A DNA stretch of 64,000 nucleotides, taken from contig NZ_JAKMAJ010000005.1 of the NCBI RefSeq assembly GCF_022378355.1, positions 124,001 through 188,000 on the forward strand. The letters run 5' to 3'. The translations under genes and the position numbers were made by a program. This document shows, in pieces, positions 49,560 to 59,339 of the stretch. Source of the DNA: Brenneria bubanii (GTDB lineage: Bacteria > Pseudomonadota > Gammaproteobacteria > Enterobacterales > Enterobacteriaceae). The notes beneath the pieces were generated by a model. It saw nothing but the letters and a program-made list of their open reading frames with translations, searched no databases and was not told where the DNA came from. Each line of letters begins with the position of its first letter. The stretch's first letter is position 1.

Positions 49560-49910
49560 ATGACCATGCTGAAAAGTGCTTTATTCTCTTTCATCATTAC
49601 CAGTGGCGGAATGATGGCGACAAGCGGTTGTTCCAGCGTTATGACACACACCGGAAGCAACCAGGGGTACTATCCGGGGACGCGCGCCAGCATGGACATC
49701 CTGCGCGATGACGACACCAGCTGGGCGATGATGCCGCTGGTCGCGATCGATTTGCCATTTTCAGCCGTGGCGGATACCTTGTTGCTGCCTTATGACTACT
49801 ACCGTGCGGACAGTGATAAAACCACCACCCGTGAGCGCATTTTACACAGCGAGCAGTTGAACCAGACCGCCAGTTCGCAGGCGGCCAGCGCGCCTAACAA
49901 TCAGCTTTAA
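49560..49910 (+). CDS. yidQ: YidQ family lipoprotein (DUF1375)
   Basis: A 116-residue probable outer-membrane lipoprotein: hydrophobic N-terminus ending in a lipobox (ATSGC, Cys24), then GYYPGTRASMDILRDD and LPFSAVADTLLLPYDYYR, the hallmark segments of DUF1375/YceK-like proteins. Gene order yidR-yidQ-ibpA-ibpB is as in E. coli. Function unknown in the family. Confidence 0.88.
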   Translation: MTMLKSALFSFIITSGGMMATSGCSSVMTHTGSNQGYYPGTRASMDILRDDDTSWAMMPLVAIDLPFSAVADTLLLPYDYYRADSDKTTTRERILHSEQLNQTASSQAASAPNNQL

Positions 49911-49959
49911 ACTGAGTGAGCCGTTTCCGGGTTGTAGACAAACGTTTTGTCGGATGCGC

Positions 49960-51267
49960 TCAGCATGGCTGAGCCGCCACAACAAAGATTTGATTGAAAC
50001 CATCGATTTCACGCATGTACGCGATATATCTTCCGTCAGGAGAAAACACGACCGCATCCGGGCTGGGGGCGTTCACCGTGCGAGCCGTCTGACGCACCAG
50101 ATTTCCACTGCCGGCATCGCACAACATGATGCTGTTATCACAAACGAACGCGAGTGTCCGGCCTTGCGGGTGCCAGCTAAACGCCGACTGAATGCCGGAT
50201 TCCGTATGCGTCACCTGCCGGGGTTCTCCGCCGTTGGGCGAAACCGTCCACAGTTGCACAATCCCCGCATCATCTCTCATTAAAAAGGCAATTTCGCTGC
50301 CGTCCGGCGATGAACGCAACCAGTGACGAGGCTGATTCACCACGCCGGGATAACGCCGACGGTGGGTAAACGTCAGCCGACGCTGCCGCACGCCCAAAGG
50401 CGGCGCCGGCATTGTCGTCGGCGTCCCCGCCAACGGCGCGTCGCCTTCTCTGGCGTAATCGGCCAGTCGCTCGGGTAAGTCGACAAGGAAAACTTCAGGG
50501 ATCTTCTCTCCGCCGGCCGAACGCGTATCGCCGATAAAAGCCAGCGCCCATCGTTGCCGCGACCCCTCGGGCCGACAATACCCGGACGCCCCCACCCACC
50601 CCTCTTCATAAGCGCGATCTATATCATCGCTGCCAGGTCGGGGATGCGGGGTGGTACGGCTGACCAACACACAATAATGGCTGCCGTCATACTCTCGGGG
50701 ATGCTGTTTTACAATCGATACCGGGTGCAGCGGCACGGCAACGCCGACATTGCGTAAGTCCAGCGACGGCTGGCGCTCATGCAAGACATGATCGTTATAG
50801 GTAAAGCTCAGGCGGCTGCCGTCGGGGCTAAATACGTGGACGTGCGAACCGCCGCGCAACGCGCCCGCCTGATAAGGCGGCGTAATCGAAAATGCATCCA
50901 GCGTTATTGCGTTATCGCGCCGACTATCGCTGACGATCACCCCGCGGCGGTGATGAAAATCATATTGCCAGCCGCTATCCGGATTTTCCGGACCCTGGAT
51001 AAACGCATAGCGTAACGGTGCTACCGGGCTACAGGTGACGACGCCCACATGGGCGCCGGCTTTTGCCTGATAAACGATCTCTTTTTCCCGGCTATGAATA
51101 TTTACTCGCTCAATTGTCATCCCGGTAAACATGGAAGCCTGAGAGCGAACATCATAAACCAGCCAGCTTCCATCACATGACCAGGCATTAATATTGGTAA
51201 TCTGATGACCAGCAGCATCAAATGTTAATCTCAATTCATCAAACAAAATATCACCCTGGATAATCAA
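49960..51267 (-). CDS. yidR: YidR family protein (DUF3748), beta-propeller-like
   Basis: A 435-residue DUF3748 protein. Repeated SPDG-type blades are visible (HVHVFSPDGSRLSFTY, WLRSSPDGSEIAFLMRDDAG, VVFSPDGRYIAYMREIDGFN), suggesting a TolB-like propeller. No signal peptide at the chosen start. The start is TTG at 51267; no in-frame ATG lies near, and the ribosome site is poor, so the true start is uncertain. E. coli has yidR beside yidQ-ibpAB. Resemblance to oligogalacturonate lyase-type propellers is only general. Confidence 0.87.
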   Translation of the reverse strand: MIIQGDILFDELRLTFDAAGHQITNINAWSCDGSWLVYDVRSQASMFTGMTIERVNIHSREKEIVYQAKAGAHVGVVTCSPVAPLRYAFIQGPENPDSGWQYDFHHRRGVIVSDSRRDNAITLDAFSITPPYQAGALRGGSHVHVFSPDGSRLSFTYNDHVLHERQPSLDLRNVGVAVPLHPVSIVKQHPREYDGSHYCVLVSRTTPHPRPGSDDIDRAYEEGWVGASGYCRPEGSRQRWALAFIGDTRSAGGEKIPEVFLVDLPERLADYAREGDAPLAGTPTTMPAPPLGVRQRRLTFTHRRRYPGVVNQPRHWLRSSPDGSEIAFLMRDDAGIVQLWTVSPNGGEPRQVTHTESGIQSAFSWHPQGRTLAFVCDNSIMLCDAGSGNLVRQTARTVNAPSPDAVVFSPDGRYIAYMREIDGFNQIFVVAAQPC

Positions 51268-51481
51268 ACGACGTCAATAGATCGTAAATATATTTCAGTT
51301 TCATGTATAAGCTTTTGTTTTACATTTAAAAAAAAGGAACAAGTTTTCCGTCTTTTATTCAAAAAAACTGAACATCGCCATCAGAAACATTATATTTCCA
51401 GCTAACAAACATCGGCGTAACATTTCTTCTATCGAAAGGCGTTGACCTTTCATTCCATCATTCAGAACAGGATAAAGCATT

Positions 51482-51739
51482 ATGAAAAACGTAAAAACTA
51501 TCGCCGCCGCTGTCGTTCTCGCTACCGTTTCTTTTGGTGCTTCCGCTGCCGAATATATTTCCACGCAGCAGGCACAACAGTTGCAAAAAGTAGGGGTGGT
51601 TTCCGCCACGGCAAAAGATCTGGACTCGCTGCAAGCACGGTTAGACGAGAAGGCAGATAAAGCCGGCGCCAAAGCCTATAGCATCACTTCGGCCACCGGT
51701 GACGACCAGATTCGTGGTACTGCGGTAATTTATAACTAA
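51482..51739 (+). CDS. DUF1471 periplasmic stress protein (BhsA/McbA/YhcN-like)
   Basis: An 85-residue exported protein with a clear signal peptide (VKTIAAAVVLATVSFGASA, cleavage before AEYIS) and a DUF1471 fold: QQAQQLQKVGVVSATA then DKAGAKAYSITSATGDDQIR and GTAVIYN. Members such as BhsA, YhcN and McbA act in stress response or biofilm formation. ATG 51482 follows AGGATAA. A bidirectional terminator lies 130 bases downstream. Confidence 0.9.
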   Translation: MKNVKTIAAAVVLATVSFGASAAEYISTQQAQQLQKVGVVSATAKDLDSLQARLDEKADKAGAKAYSITSATGDDQIRGTAVIYN

Positions 51740-51869
51740 TTAATCTTTCGCCCTTTTCAGTCAGGCGGTCGATTCGCTCACTGTCGACGCGAGTCCAATC
51801 AGCAAAGAGAAGGCTTACCGATACAGGCGACGACCGCAGGTTAGAAAGCCAAAGAGACGTATCACCGTC

Positions 51870-51902
51870 AAAAAACCCACGTCTGTAAACGTGGGTTTTT
51901 TT
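51870..51902. terminator. Bidirectional terminator joined to a DUF943 fragment
   Basis: AAAACCCACGT-CTGTAA-ACGTGGGTTTT with a U-run on both strands. It serves the DUF1471 gene on the plus strand. On the minus strand it stops transcription right after the truncated third DUF943 copy. Confidence 0.85.
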
Positions 51903-51903
51903 A

Positions 51904-51935
51904 TTAGCGACGCCGACGATGATTCGCTTATTCAT
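51904..51935 (-). pseudogene. Truncated third copy of the DUF943 gene
   Basis: The minus strand reads MNKRIIVGVA from the ATG at 51935, matching the first ten codons of the two intact copies (MNKRIIAGVI), then runs into the terminator. It begins exactly 459 bases after the start of copy two, as copy two does after copy one, so it is the cut end of a tandem array. Confidence 0.75.
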
Positions 51936-52001
51936 CCCAGCCCCGGTCAATTTCCCGCCGTGCCTTCATCACGGCGATGCGCCCCGTCAGATTAACCTTA
52001 T

Positions 52002-52394
52002 TCACCGATAAAACTGCCCGGAGTTCTGACTCCACCCCAGCCACATCAAAGGCACCTTATCGATACAGTTAGCGTCGGTCCGCATATCATCAAAACAGAG
52101 CAAATCCGAGTCTTCATCCGTTCCCCGGTCAATGCGATAACCCTCGCCAAAGTCGAGAATAAACACGCCATAATACCCGTCGCCACGCTTATGAGGAATG
52201 CCGTATTTCGCCTGTATCAAGTCTTTATTGGCCCGCCACCAGGCGATTTGGCGGCTTTTCAGCAACGGAAAATGCCTGACTAACAGCGTATCCCCGCAAT
52301 GCGCGGCTACGATCTCAACCGGGATCAAATACCGCCAAAGCGCATAGCCGCAGGCCGCCGCCGCGATAACGCCGGCGATGATTCGCTTATTCAT
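52002..52394 (-). CDS. DUF943 family protein, copy 2
   Basis: A 130-residue protein with one N-terminal hydrophobic segment (IIAGVIAAAACGYALWRYLI) that anchors it to or exports it across the inner membrane. The body has the DUF943 features VEIVAAHCGDTLLVRHFPLL, WWRANKDLIQAKYGIP, DGYYGVFILDFGEGY and DLLCFDDM. Two cysteines (CFDDM and the CIDK pair) may form a disulfide. Function unknown; the family is mostly seen in enterobacterial accessory regions. Start ATG 52394 matches copy 1; the frame extends five codons upstream. Confidence 0.82.
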   Translation of the reverse strand: MNKRIIAGVIAAAACGYALWRYLIPVEIVAAHCGDTLLVRHFPLLKSRQIAWWRANKDLIQAKYGIPHKRGDGYYGVFILDFGEGYRIDRGTDEDSDLLCFDDMRTDANCIDKVPLMWLGWSQNSGQFYR

Positions 52395-52460
52395 CCCACC
52401 CCCGGCCAATTTCCCGACTTGCCTTCATCACGGCGATATGCCCCGTCAGATTAATATTAT

Positions 52461-52853
52461 TCACCAATAAAACTGCCCGGTGTTCTGGCTCCATCCCAGC
52501 CACATCAAAGGCGCCTTATCGATACAGTTAACATCGGTCTGCATATCGTCAAAACAGAGTAAATCCGAGTCTTCATCCGTTCCCCGGTCAATGCGATACC
52601 CCTCGCCAAAGTCGAGAATAAACACGCCATAATACCCATCGCCTAGCTTATGAGGAATGCCGTATTTCGCCTGTATCAGGTCTTTATTGGCCTGCCACCA
52701 GGCGATTTGGCGGCTTTTCAGCAACGGAAAATGCCTGACCAACAGCGTATGCCCGCTATGCGCGGCTACGATCTCAACCGGGATCAAATACTGCCAAAGC
52801 GTATAGCCGCAGGCCGCCGCCGCGATAACGCCGGCGATGATTCGCTTATTCAT
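52461..52853 (-). CDS. DUF943 family protein, copy 1
   Basis: A 130-residue paralog of the downstream copy, first in the array, with its own ribosome site (GGTAGAGG). Sequence differs from copy 2 at roughly a dozen positions (for example HSGHTLL for HCGDTLL, KLGDGYYG for KRGDGYYG), with loss of one cysteine in the periplasmic part. Same domain layout. Could be a substrate, immunity or antitoxin-like protein, but nothing here shows which. Confidence 0.82.
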   Translation of the reverse strand: MNKRIIAGVIAAAACGYTLWQYLIPVEIVAAHSGHTLLVRHFPLLKSRQIAWWQANKDLIQAKYGIPHKLGDGYYGVFILDFGEGYRIDRGTDEDSDLLCFDDMQTDVNCIDKAPLMWLGWSQNTGQFYW

Positions 52854-53172
52854 CCTCTACCTTTTCTAACCACTTAAACAAAGTAAATCCAATATGTTAG
52901 CGCCAAAAGAATGCATTGTAAGCCGCTAAGGCCAGTTCTGTTGCCGACTCAAGCAGACAACCAGGGGTGCCGGATGAAAGAAGCGCTTGCCGGTATCCTC
53001 GTCATAATAAGCCGCACGTCTTTTTTATTAACTATTTCTTAGCTATCCAAACCAGAAATTGAGATTTAAAAAACCTGCATAGCGCCTGTTATGTTTATCA
53101 CCATGATGTTGCAAAACCTCACTTTATTTTAACTTTTGGTTATAAGTGGTTCAGGTACAGAGGATACGCATA
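52854..53172. other. Intergenic region DUF943/ssuA relic
   Basis: 319 bases. It should contain the promoter of the DUF943 array reading left. A 22-codon ORF (about 52974-53040, MKEALAGILVIISRTSFLLT) lacks support. No complete ssu promoter or ssuE sequence was recognised. Confidence 0.4.
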
Positions 53173-53469
53173 ATGAAGGACTCAACGAAGGCATTAAGCC
53201 TGGGTATGCATCAGCGCCGGATGCCGTTGCGCGATGCGCTAACGCTGAGCGATCGTGAGCAAAGTATCAGACTGTTGGCGAACGCGGTCGGTCTGCCGGA
53301 AAAGGTCATCGCCACCGCCCTCGACCATCGTCCGCCGACGATGATCAAGCCGCTGGGACAACCGACCATCGCCGCTCAGCAATACACCGCCAATCTGTTT
53401 TATGAAAACCGTCTGGTGCCGGTAAAAGTGGATATTTCCCAACGCGTCTGGCGCCCTCAGCGCCAATAA
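53173..53469 (+). pseudogene. ssuA: C-terminal remnant of sulfonate-binding protein SsuA
   Basis: A 98-codon frame beginning MKDSTKALSLGMHQRRMPLR. Its last 75 residues ([60 protein letters not shown]) match the end of SsuA-type aliphatic-sulfonate binding proteins. The signal peptide and the whole first lobe (about 220 residues) are missing, so it cannot bind substrate normally. It lies 49 bases before ssuD, as the end of ssuA does in normal ssu operons. It may still be translated as a fragment. Confidence 0.75.
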
Positions 53470-53518
53470 CATGATGCCGGATAGCCCGGAGCGATCGACC
53501 TACTCAGGAGATAATACG

Positions 53519-54658
53519 ATGAGTATTAACGTATTCTGGTTTTTACCCACCCACGGCGACGGCCGCTACCTCGGCAGCTCGGAAGGCGCGCGCCATGTGG
53601 ATCACAGTTATCTGCAACAGGTGGCTCAGGCTGCCGAACGGCAGGGATTTGGCGGCGTATTGCTGCCGACCGGCCGATCCTGCGAAGATGCCTGGCTGGT
53701 TGCCGCTTCGCTAATCCCGGTGACGCAGAGGCTGAAATTTCTGGTCGCGCTGCGCCCCGGCGTCATCTCGCCGACCATCGCCGCACGTCAGGCCGCCACG
53801 CTGGATCGGCTGTCGAATGGCCGGGCGCTCTTCAATCTGGTTACCGGCGGCGACCCGGAAGAATTGGCCGCTGAGGGAGTGTTTCTCAGCCACGACGAGC
53901 GTTATGAAGCCTCCGCCGAATTTACCCACATCTGGCGCAGGTTGCTGGAAGGCGAAACGGTCGACTTCGCAGGCAAACATATTCAGGTAAAGAACGCCAG
54001 GCTACTGTATCCGCCGGTGCAGCAGCCACGGCCGCCGCTCTATTTCGGCGGCTCCTCCGCGGCGGCGCAGGATCTGGCGGCCGACCAGGTTGATCTTTAT
54101 CTCACCTGGGGCGAGCCGGTCGCTCAGGTTAAGGAAAAGCTGGATGAGGTGCGCGCCAAAGCGCAGGCCAAAGGCCGCAAGGTACGATTCGGCATCCGGC
54201 TGCATGTGATTGTCCGTGAAACCACGGAAGAAGCCTGGCAGGCCGCCGATCGGCTGATCGCGCACCTTGACGATGAGACCATCGCCGGCGCGCAGGCCGC
54301 GCTGGCTCGCTTCGATTCAGTCGGACAGCGGCGTATGGCGGCACTGCACGGCGGCAAAAAAGACCATCTGGAGATCAGCCCCAATCTGTGGGCCGGGGTA
54401 GGGCTGGCGCGCGGCGGAGCCGGTACGGCGCTGGTCGGAGACGGGCCGACGGTGGCCGCGCGCATCCAGGAGTACGCCGATCTCGGCATCGATACCTTTA
54501 TCCTTTCCGGCTATCCGCATCTGGAAGAGGCGTACCGGGTCGGCGAGCTGCTATTTCCGCATCTCGATCTGGCGCACCCCACTCCGTTGCGATCGGTGGA
54601 AGCGTCAGGAGAAAGCGTCGCCAATCGTTATATTCCGCAGAAAGCGTCGCAAAGCTGA
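53519..54658 (+). CDS. ssuD: FMNH2-dependent alkanesulfonate monooxygenase
   Basis: A 379-residue luciferase-like flavin monooxygenase that releases sulfite from C1-C14 alkanesulfonates. Typical segments: [20 protein letters not shown], active-site Cys in [32 protein letters not shown], and the Arg/His pair in [13 protein letters not shown] 53519 has CAGGAGATAAT upstream. The partner reductase SsuE and transporter SsuCB are absent next to it, so the enzyme would need flavin and substrate from elsewhere. It is convergent with the next operon, with only ten bases between. Confidence 0.94.
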   Translation: MSINVFWFLPTHGDGRYLGSSEGARHVDHSYLQQVAQAAERQGFGGVLLPTGRSCEDAWLVAASLIPVTQRLKFLVALRPGVISPTIAARQAATLDRLSNGRALFNLVTGGDPEELAAEGVFLSHDERYEASAEFTHIWRRLLEGETVDFAGKHIQVKNARLLYPPVQQPRPPLYFGGSSAAAQDLAADQVDLYLTWGEPVAQVKEKLDEVRAKAQAKGRKVRFGIRLHVIVRETTEEAWQAADRLIAHLDDETIAGAQAALARFDSVGQRRMAALHGGKKDHLEISPNLWAGVGLARGGAGTALVGDGPTVAARIQEYADLGIDTFILSGYPHLEEAYRVGELLFPHLDLAHPTPLRSVEASGESVANRYIPQKASQS

Positions 54659-54668
54659 CGTCCCGATA

Positions 54669-56483
54669 TCAGGCGCCATCCCCCTGGATCTGAACAAAAT
54701 GCCCGAAGGAGACTTCCCGATAAATCCGCTTAGGGCAGGTAAAATCCGGCGGTCTCACCGGGCTTTGCGGTTCATCGCGATAGAGGTCGCGTACCGGTCG
54801 GGTATCCGGATCGGGGATCGGCACCGCTGAAATCAGGCGACGGGTATAGTCATGCTGCGGGTTATCAAAGATAGCGGAGCGCGGCCCAATCTCGACGATC
54901 TCGCCCAGATACATCACCGCGACGCGGTGGCTGATACGCTCGACGACCGCCATATCATGGGAAATAAACAGGAAAGAAAGCCCGAGTTTCTGCTGTAAAT
55001 CCAGCATCAGATTGATGACCTGCGCCTTAACGGAAACATCGAGCGCCGAAACCGACTCGTCGGCGATAATAATTTTCGGCTCCAGCGCCAGCGCTCTGGC
55101 GATACATACCCGCTGCCGCTGCCCGCCGGAAAACTGATGGGGAAAGCGTCCGGCCATCGAGCCCGGTAAGCCGACCTGCTCCAGCAGTTGCCCGACGCGG
55201 GCATGGACGTTTTTTTCACTGGCTAACCCGTGGGCCAGCATCGGCTCGGCAATGGCGTCGCCTACCCTGATTCGCGGATTCAGGCTGTCGTAAGGATCCT
55301 GAAACACCATCTGAATCTGCCGCCGACCGGCGGACAGGTCATGTTTATCCGCGGTGAGAATATCACGTCCCTGAACCAGAATTTCCCCGCTGGTGGCCTC
55401 AGCCAGACGGATGATTGACCGACCGGTGGTGGATTTGCCGCAGCCAGACTCCCCCACCAGAGACAGGGTTTCGCCATGCCACAGATCGAAAGAAACATTT
55501 TCCACCGCATGCACCCGTGCGGACAGCCGCCGAAAAAAACCGGCGCGAATATCAAAACGCGTCACCAGATTTTTCACTTCCAGTATCGGCTTATCACCGC
55601 GAATGGTGTTCGCCGTTTTCGGTATCGGCAGGCTCTCGCCCGTCTGGCGATCCACCAGCGGAAAACGCTGCGGCCGCCCGGTGCCCGACATGGCGCCCAG
55701 CCTGGGAACGGCGGACAGTAACATACGGGTGTAAGGATGCTGAGGATGGTGAAAGATTTCGCTGGTGGCGGCGTTTTCAACGATTTCGCCCTGATACATG
55801 ACTAAGGTGCGATCGGAGACTTCGGCCACCACGCCCATATCATGGGTAATAAACAGTACCGACATCCCCTCTTCTTGCTGCAGGGTCTTGATCAAAGCCA
55901 GTATCTGCGCCTGAATAGTGACATCCAGCGCCGTGGTCGGTTCATCGGCGATCAGCAGCCGCGGGTTGCACGCCAGCGCGATGGCAATCACCACCCGCTG
56001 GCGCATTCCGCCGGAGAAACTTTGCGGATACTCGTTCAGGCGCGATTTGGCGCCGGGAATGCGCACTTTCTCCAGCAAACGAACGGCTTCCGCCCTCGCC
56101 TGCGCTTTGTTCATTCCCCGATGACGGCGCAGCACCTCGGTAATCTGATAACCAATCGGCAACACCGGATTAAGGCTGGTCATCGGCTCCTGAAAAATCA
56201 TCCCAATACGATTGCCGCGTACATCGCGCATTTCCCGCGGCGATAAAGAGAGTAATTCGACGCCGTCGAAATGGATTTCCCCGCCAATCTGGCTCTGCCC
56301 GGCAGGCAACAGCCGCATGATGGACTTCGCCATCACGCTCTTGCCTGAACCGGACTCGCCCACCACGGCGACCGTTTCCCGCTCGCCGATAGTAAAAGAC
56401 AGATCGCGCACCACATCCATCCACTTGCCGTTCACCTGAAAAGCCGTGGTCAGGTGTGATACCGACATAATTGGCGCCGTCAT
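54669..56483 (-). CDS. Fused Dpp/Opp-type ABC transporter ATPase (two domains)
   Basis: A 604-residue protein with two complete ATPase domains like GsiA. Domain 1: Walker [19 protein letters not shown], signature [16 protein letters not shown], Walker [13 protein letters not shown]. Domain 2 (from about 290): Walker [19 protein letters not shown], signature [15 protein letters not shown], Walker [13 protein letters not shown]. Each ends in an Opp/Dpp C-terminal extension. ATG 56483 ([11 protein letters not shown]) has GGGAGAAAG upstream and starts ten bases after the permease stop. Last gene of the nucleoside operon, so it probably powers nucleoside or nucleoside-peptide uptake. Confidence 0.9.
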   Translation of the reverse strand: MTAPIMSVSHLTTAFQVNGKWMDVVRDLSFTIGERETVAVVGESGSGKSVMAKSIMRLLPAGQSQIGGEIHFDGVELLSLSPREMRDVRGNRIGMIFQEPMTSLNPVLPIGYQITEVLRRHRGMNKAQARAEAVRLLEKVRIPGAKSRLNEYPQSFSGGMRQRVVIAIALACNPRLLIADEPTTALDVTIQAQILALIKTLQQEEGMSVLFITHDMGVVAEVSDRTLVMYQGEIVENAATSEIFHHPQHPYTRMLLSAVPRLGAMSGTGRPQRFPLVDRQTGESLPIPKTANTIRGDKPILEVKNLVTRFDIRAGFFRRLSARVHAVENVSFDLWHGETLSLVGESGCGKSTTGRSIIRLAEATSGEILVQGRDILTADKHDLSAGRRQIQMVFQDPYDSLNPRIRVGDAIAEPMLAHGLASEKNVHARVGQLLEQVGLPGSMAGRFPHQFSGGQRQRVCIARALALEPKIIIADESVSALDVSVKAQVINLMLDLQQKLGLSFLFISHDMAVVERISHRVAVMYLGEIVEIGPRSAIFDNPQHDYTRRLISAVPIPDPDTRPVRDLYRDEPQSPVRPPDFTCPKRIYREVSFGHFVQIQGDGA

Positions 56484-56493
56484 ACTTTCTCCC

Positions 56494-57405
56494 TCAATGT
56501 CTTGGATTGAGAATATCGCGCAGTGCATCGCCAACCAGATTGATCGCCACAATAAGCAGCAGCAGCGTCAGCCCCGGAAAGAAACTGATCCAGTAGTCGC
56601 CTGACATCAGGTATTCAAAACCGTTTGAAATTAGTAATCCCAGCGACGGTTCGGTCACCGGCAGCCCGATCCCCAGAAAAGAGAGCGTCGCCTCAAGCAT
56701 GATGGCGTAGGCAATCCGCATCGTCGCGACCACAATCAACGGCGCCAGACAGTTCGGTAAAATATGTCGAAACAGAATCCGTTGATTGGATAAAGCCATG
56801 CTGCGGGCGGCGTCCACATAGCTGCGGCGTCGTTCGACCAGCGCCGAACCGCGGATAGTGCGTGCATAATAAGCCCACTGGGTCACCACCAGCGCCAGAA
56901 TGATTTTATCAACGCCTTGCCCCAGCACCGCCAGCAAAATCAATGCAATCAGGATCGGCGGGAAGCTGAGCTGAATATCGACGATACGCATAATCACCGC
57001 GTCCGTTTTGCCGCCGGCATAGGCGCTAATCAGTCCCAACGACGCGCCAATCAGCAACGCCAACACCGCGCTGGAAAAACCGACCACCAAACTGATTCGC
57101 GTGCCGTAGAGAATGGCGCTGAACAGATCGCGCCCCTGATCGTCGGTGCCCAGCCAGTAGGTTATGCCGCCGGGACTGACGGAGCCCGGCGGCAAACGTC
57201 CATCCATGATATCCAACTGCATCAGATCGTAGGGATTTTGCGGCGAAATGAGCGGGGCAAGGGCCGACAGCGCCATAAAGATCGCCAGCATAATCAGGCC
57301 GCACAGCGCCAGCCGGTTTTTGACCAGCGCAAGCAGAACCCGCCTGAAGGCGGAATGATTGTCCTCCATCCCCGCCGCGCGCTGATGTACCGTATTGGCG
57401 GGCAT
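56494..57405 (-). CDS. ABC transporter permease, DppC/GsiD type
   Basis: A 303-residue inner-membrane permease with OppC-like N-terminus (LLALVKNRLALCGLIMLAIF), LGTDDQGRDLFSAILYGTRI and the EAA loop AARSMALSNQRILFRHILPN. It shares one base with the preceding permease's stop codon (TGATG), so it is translationally coupled. Confidence 0.9.
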   Translation of the reverse strand: MPANTVHQRAAGMEDNHSAFRRVLLALVKNRLALCGLIMLAIFMALSALAPLISPQNPYDLMQLDIMDGRLPPGSVSPGGITYWLGTDDQGRDLFSAILYGTRISLVVGFSSAVLALLIGASLGLISAYAGGKTDAVIMRIVDIQLSFPPILIALILLAVLGQGVDKIILALVVTQWAYYARTIRGSALVERRRSYVDAARSMALSNQRILFRHILPNCLAPLIVVATMRIAYAIMLEATLSFLGIGLPVTEPSLGLLISNGFEYLMSGDYWISFFPGLTLLLLIVAINLVGDALRDILNPRH

Positions 57406-58379
57406 CAGTTATTCCCTCCGAGCCGGACGCGCGGGTCGACCAGGACATACAGCAGGTCGACAAGCAGGTTGATGGCGCTGAACATGACGACGGTGATCAT
57501 CAGATAAGACAGGATCACCGGCCGATCCAGCACGGCGATCGAATCGATAATCAGCTTACCCATGCCGGGCCAGGCGTAAATGGTTTCCGTGACCACCGCA
57601 AACGCGATAAGCGAACCCAGCTCCAGACCAATAACGGTGATCAGCGGTATCAAGGTGTTGCGCAATACATGCACCAGCACAATGCGGGTTTCCGATAGCC
57701 CCTTGGCGCGAGCGAACTGTACATAATCCTGTTGCAGACACTCGATCACGCCCGCCCGCATCAAACGAATAATCAACGAGGTTTTAAACAGCGCCAGATT
57801 GAACGCGGGCAAAATCAGGTGTTCCAGACCATCTCTGGTCAAGAAGCTAAAGGGAATGCCGAACAAATCGCTGGTTTGTCCGCGTCCCGATGCGGGCAAT
57901 AGCCCCAGCTTGACGCTGAACAGCATGATCATGACCAGACCAATCCAGAAAGTCGGCAGGCTGAAGCCGAAGATGGAAAACGTCATAATCGACTTCGATA
58001 CGGCGCTGTCCGGCCGCAGGCCGGCATAAATGCCAAGCGGGATGCCGATCACCAGGGCGATAATGAATGCCGTCATCGCCAACTCCAGCGTGGCGGGCAT
58101 GCGCTGAAAAATCAGCGTCAGCGCCGGCTGGTTAAAAATAAAGGAATTCCCCATGTCGCCCTGCAGGGCGTGCAACACGAATAGCCCATACTGTTCCCAG
58201 ACCGGCTTATCCAGACCGAATGACTGGATTACCGCCAACCTTTCCGCCGGCGTCGCCGTCGCTCCCAGCAGCATGTCTACCGGATTGCCAACCAGATACA
58301 CCCCCACAAAAACCAATACCGACATGACAATCAGCGTCAACAGCGTTTGTCCGATACGGCTTAGCAGGTAGGCAATCAT
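57405..58379 (-). CDS. ABC transporter permease, DppB/GsiC type
   Basis: A 324-residue inner-membrane permease: MIAYLLSRIGQTLLTLIVMS start, GNPVDMLLGATATPAERLAV, and the EAA loop FARAKGLSETRIVLVHVLRN. Five bases after the nucleoside hydrolase stop. With its partner it forms a second Dpp-like channel in this window. Confidence 0.9.
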   Translation of the reverse strand: MIAYLLSRIGQTLLTLIVMSVLVFVGVYLVGNPVDMLLGATATPAERLAVIQSFGLDKPVWEQYGLFVLHALQGDMGNSFIFNQPALTLIFQRMPATLELAMTAFIIALVIGIPLGIYAGLRPDSAVSKSIMTFSIFGFSLPTFWIGLVMIMLFSVKLGLLPASGRGQTSDLFGIPFSFLTRDGLEHLILPAFNLALFKTSLIIRLMRAGVIECLQQDYVQFARAKGLSETRIVLVHVLRNTLIPLITVIGLELGSLIAFAVVTETIYAWPGMGKLIIDSIAVLDRPVILSYLMITVVMFSAINLLVDLLYVLVDPRVRLGGNN

Positions 58380-58384
58380 TAACT

Positions 58385-59338
58385 CTAACGCTCCTCAGAA
58401 CCATAGCAGTTCAGGTAGCGCGCTATCAAAGACAGCACGCCCTGTTCATCCGTTTCCCGCATCACCAGCGCATTCGCGGGCAGGCCAAGCTTGTTATAAA
58501 AATCAGCAAATACGTAGCCGGCGGTACGGCCGGTGACTTCGACTTCCACGCTGGCCGGTACGCCGCTGAACAACGCCGGGTTGAGCAACCAGGCCACCAC
58601 GGTAGCATCGTGAATCGGGCCGCCTTCGCGGCCAAAACGAGCGACCTCATTGCGATCAAAACGGCGTAGCAGCGCCGCCAGCGCCATGCCCGGCGCACCG
58701 GCGCGGCGTTCCAGGTCATCAATCTGCCGTTTCTGAATAAGCACCTGAAACGTCATATCCAGCGGCATGATCACTATCGGCACGCCGGAAGAGAAAACGA
58801 TCGCCGCCGCATGGGGATCGGCATAAACGTTGAAGTCCGCCCAGGGAACGCGATTGCCCAATGCGCTAAAGGCGCAGCTCATGGTGACAATCTGTTTAAT
58901 GCCGCGGGCGACGTCCGGGTGACGACGCAGCGCCAAAGCCAGATTGGTCAACGGCCCCAGCGCGCAAAGGGTGATCGGATTATTGTCCGCCGCGGCCTGA
59001 CGCGCCATGCGCACCAGAAAATCCGCCGCATGCTCCTGCTCCGGGCGAAAAGACGAATCCGGCACCAGGTCATGGGAAAACGCCCCGATATGCGCGTATT
59101 TGCCGTAGACCTGCTGACGCACCAGCGGCCCTGCCGCGCCGGCGTAAATCGGCACGTCCGTTCTGCCGGTCAACCCGACTACCTTGCAGGCATTAGCCAG
59201 CGTATCCTGAAGCGGCACATTGCCCGCCACTACCGTGATCCCGAGAATATCCAGTTCCGGCGCCGCCATCGCCAACCAAATGGCGATCGCATCATCCACA
59301 CCGGGATCGGTATCAATAATAATGCGTTGTCTAACCAT
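58385..59338 (-). CDS. Nucleoside hydrolase (IUNH family), copy 1
   Basis: A 317-residue inosine/uridine-preferring nucleoside hydrolase homolog that cleaves the N-glycosidic bond to ribose and base with a Ca ion. The DTDPGVDDA motif (D11, D15, D16) at residues 9-17 is the metal site; the second metal contact is in WADFNVYADPHAA and the C-terminal Asp in GGPIHDATVVAWLL. I prefer the ATG at 59338; an upstream ATG at 59356 overlaps the previous gene. Only about 35-40% alike the neighbouring copy, so they probably differ in substrate. Confidence 0.9.
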   Translation of the reverse strand: MVRQRIIIDTDPGVDDAIAIWLAMAAPELDILGITVVAGNVPLQDTLANACKVVGLTGRTDVPIYAGAAGPLVRQQVYGKYAHIGAFSHDLVPDSSFRPEQEHAADFLVRMARQAAADNNPITLCALGPLTNLALALRRHPDVARGIKQIVTMSCAFSALGNRVPWADFNVYADPHAAAIVFSSGVPIVIMPLDMTFQVLIQKRQIDDLERRAGAPGMALAALLRRFDRNEVARFGREGGPIHDATVVAWLLNPALFSGVPASVEVEVTGRTAGYVFADFYNKLGLPANALVMRETDEQGVLSLIARYLNCYGSEER

Positions 59339-59339
59339 A

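Larger units (their letters stand above)
51935..52853 (-). repeat. Tandem duplication, 459-bp period
   Basis: Starts at 52853, 52394 and 51935 are each 459 bases apart. The unit contains the DUF943 gene (393 bases) and a conserved 66-base spacer (for example TGCCTTCATCACGGCGAT and CCCCGTCAGATTAA in both). The copies differ at scattered positions, so the duplication is recent but not brand new. Confidence 0.85.
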
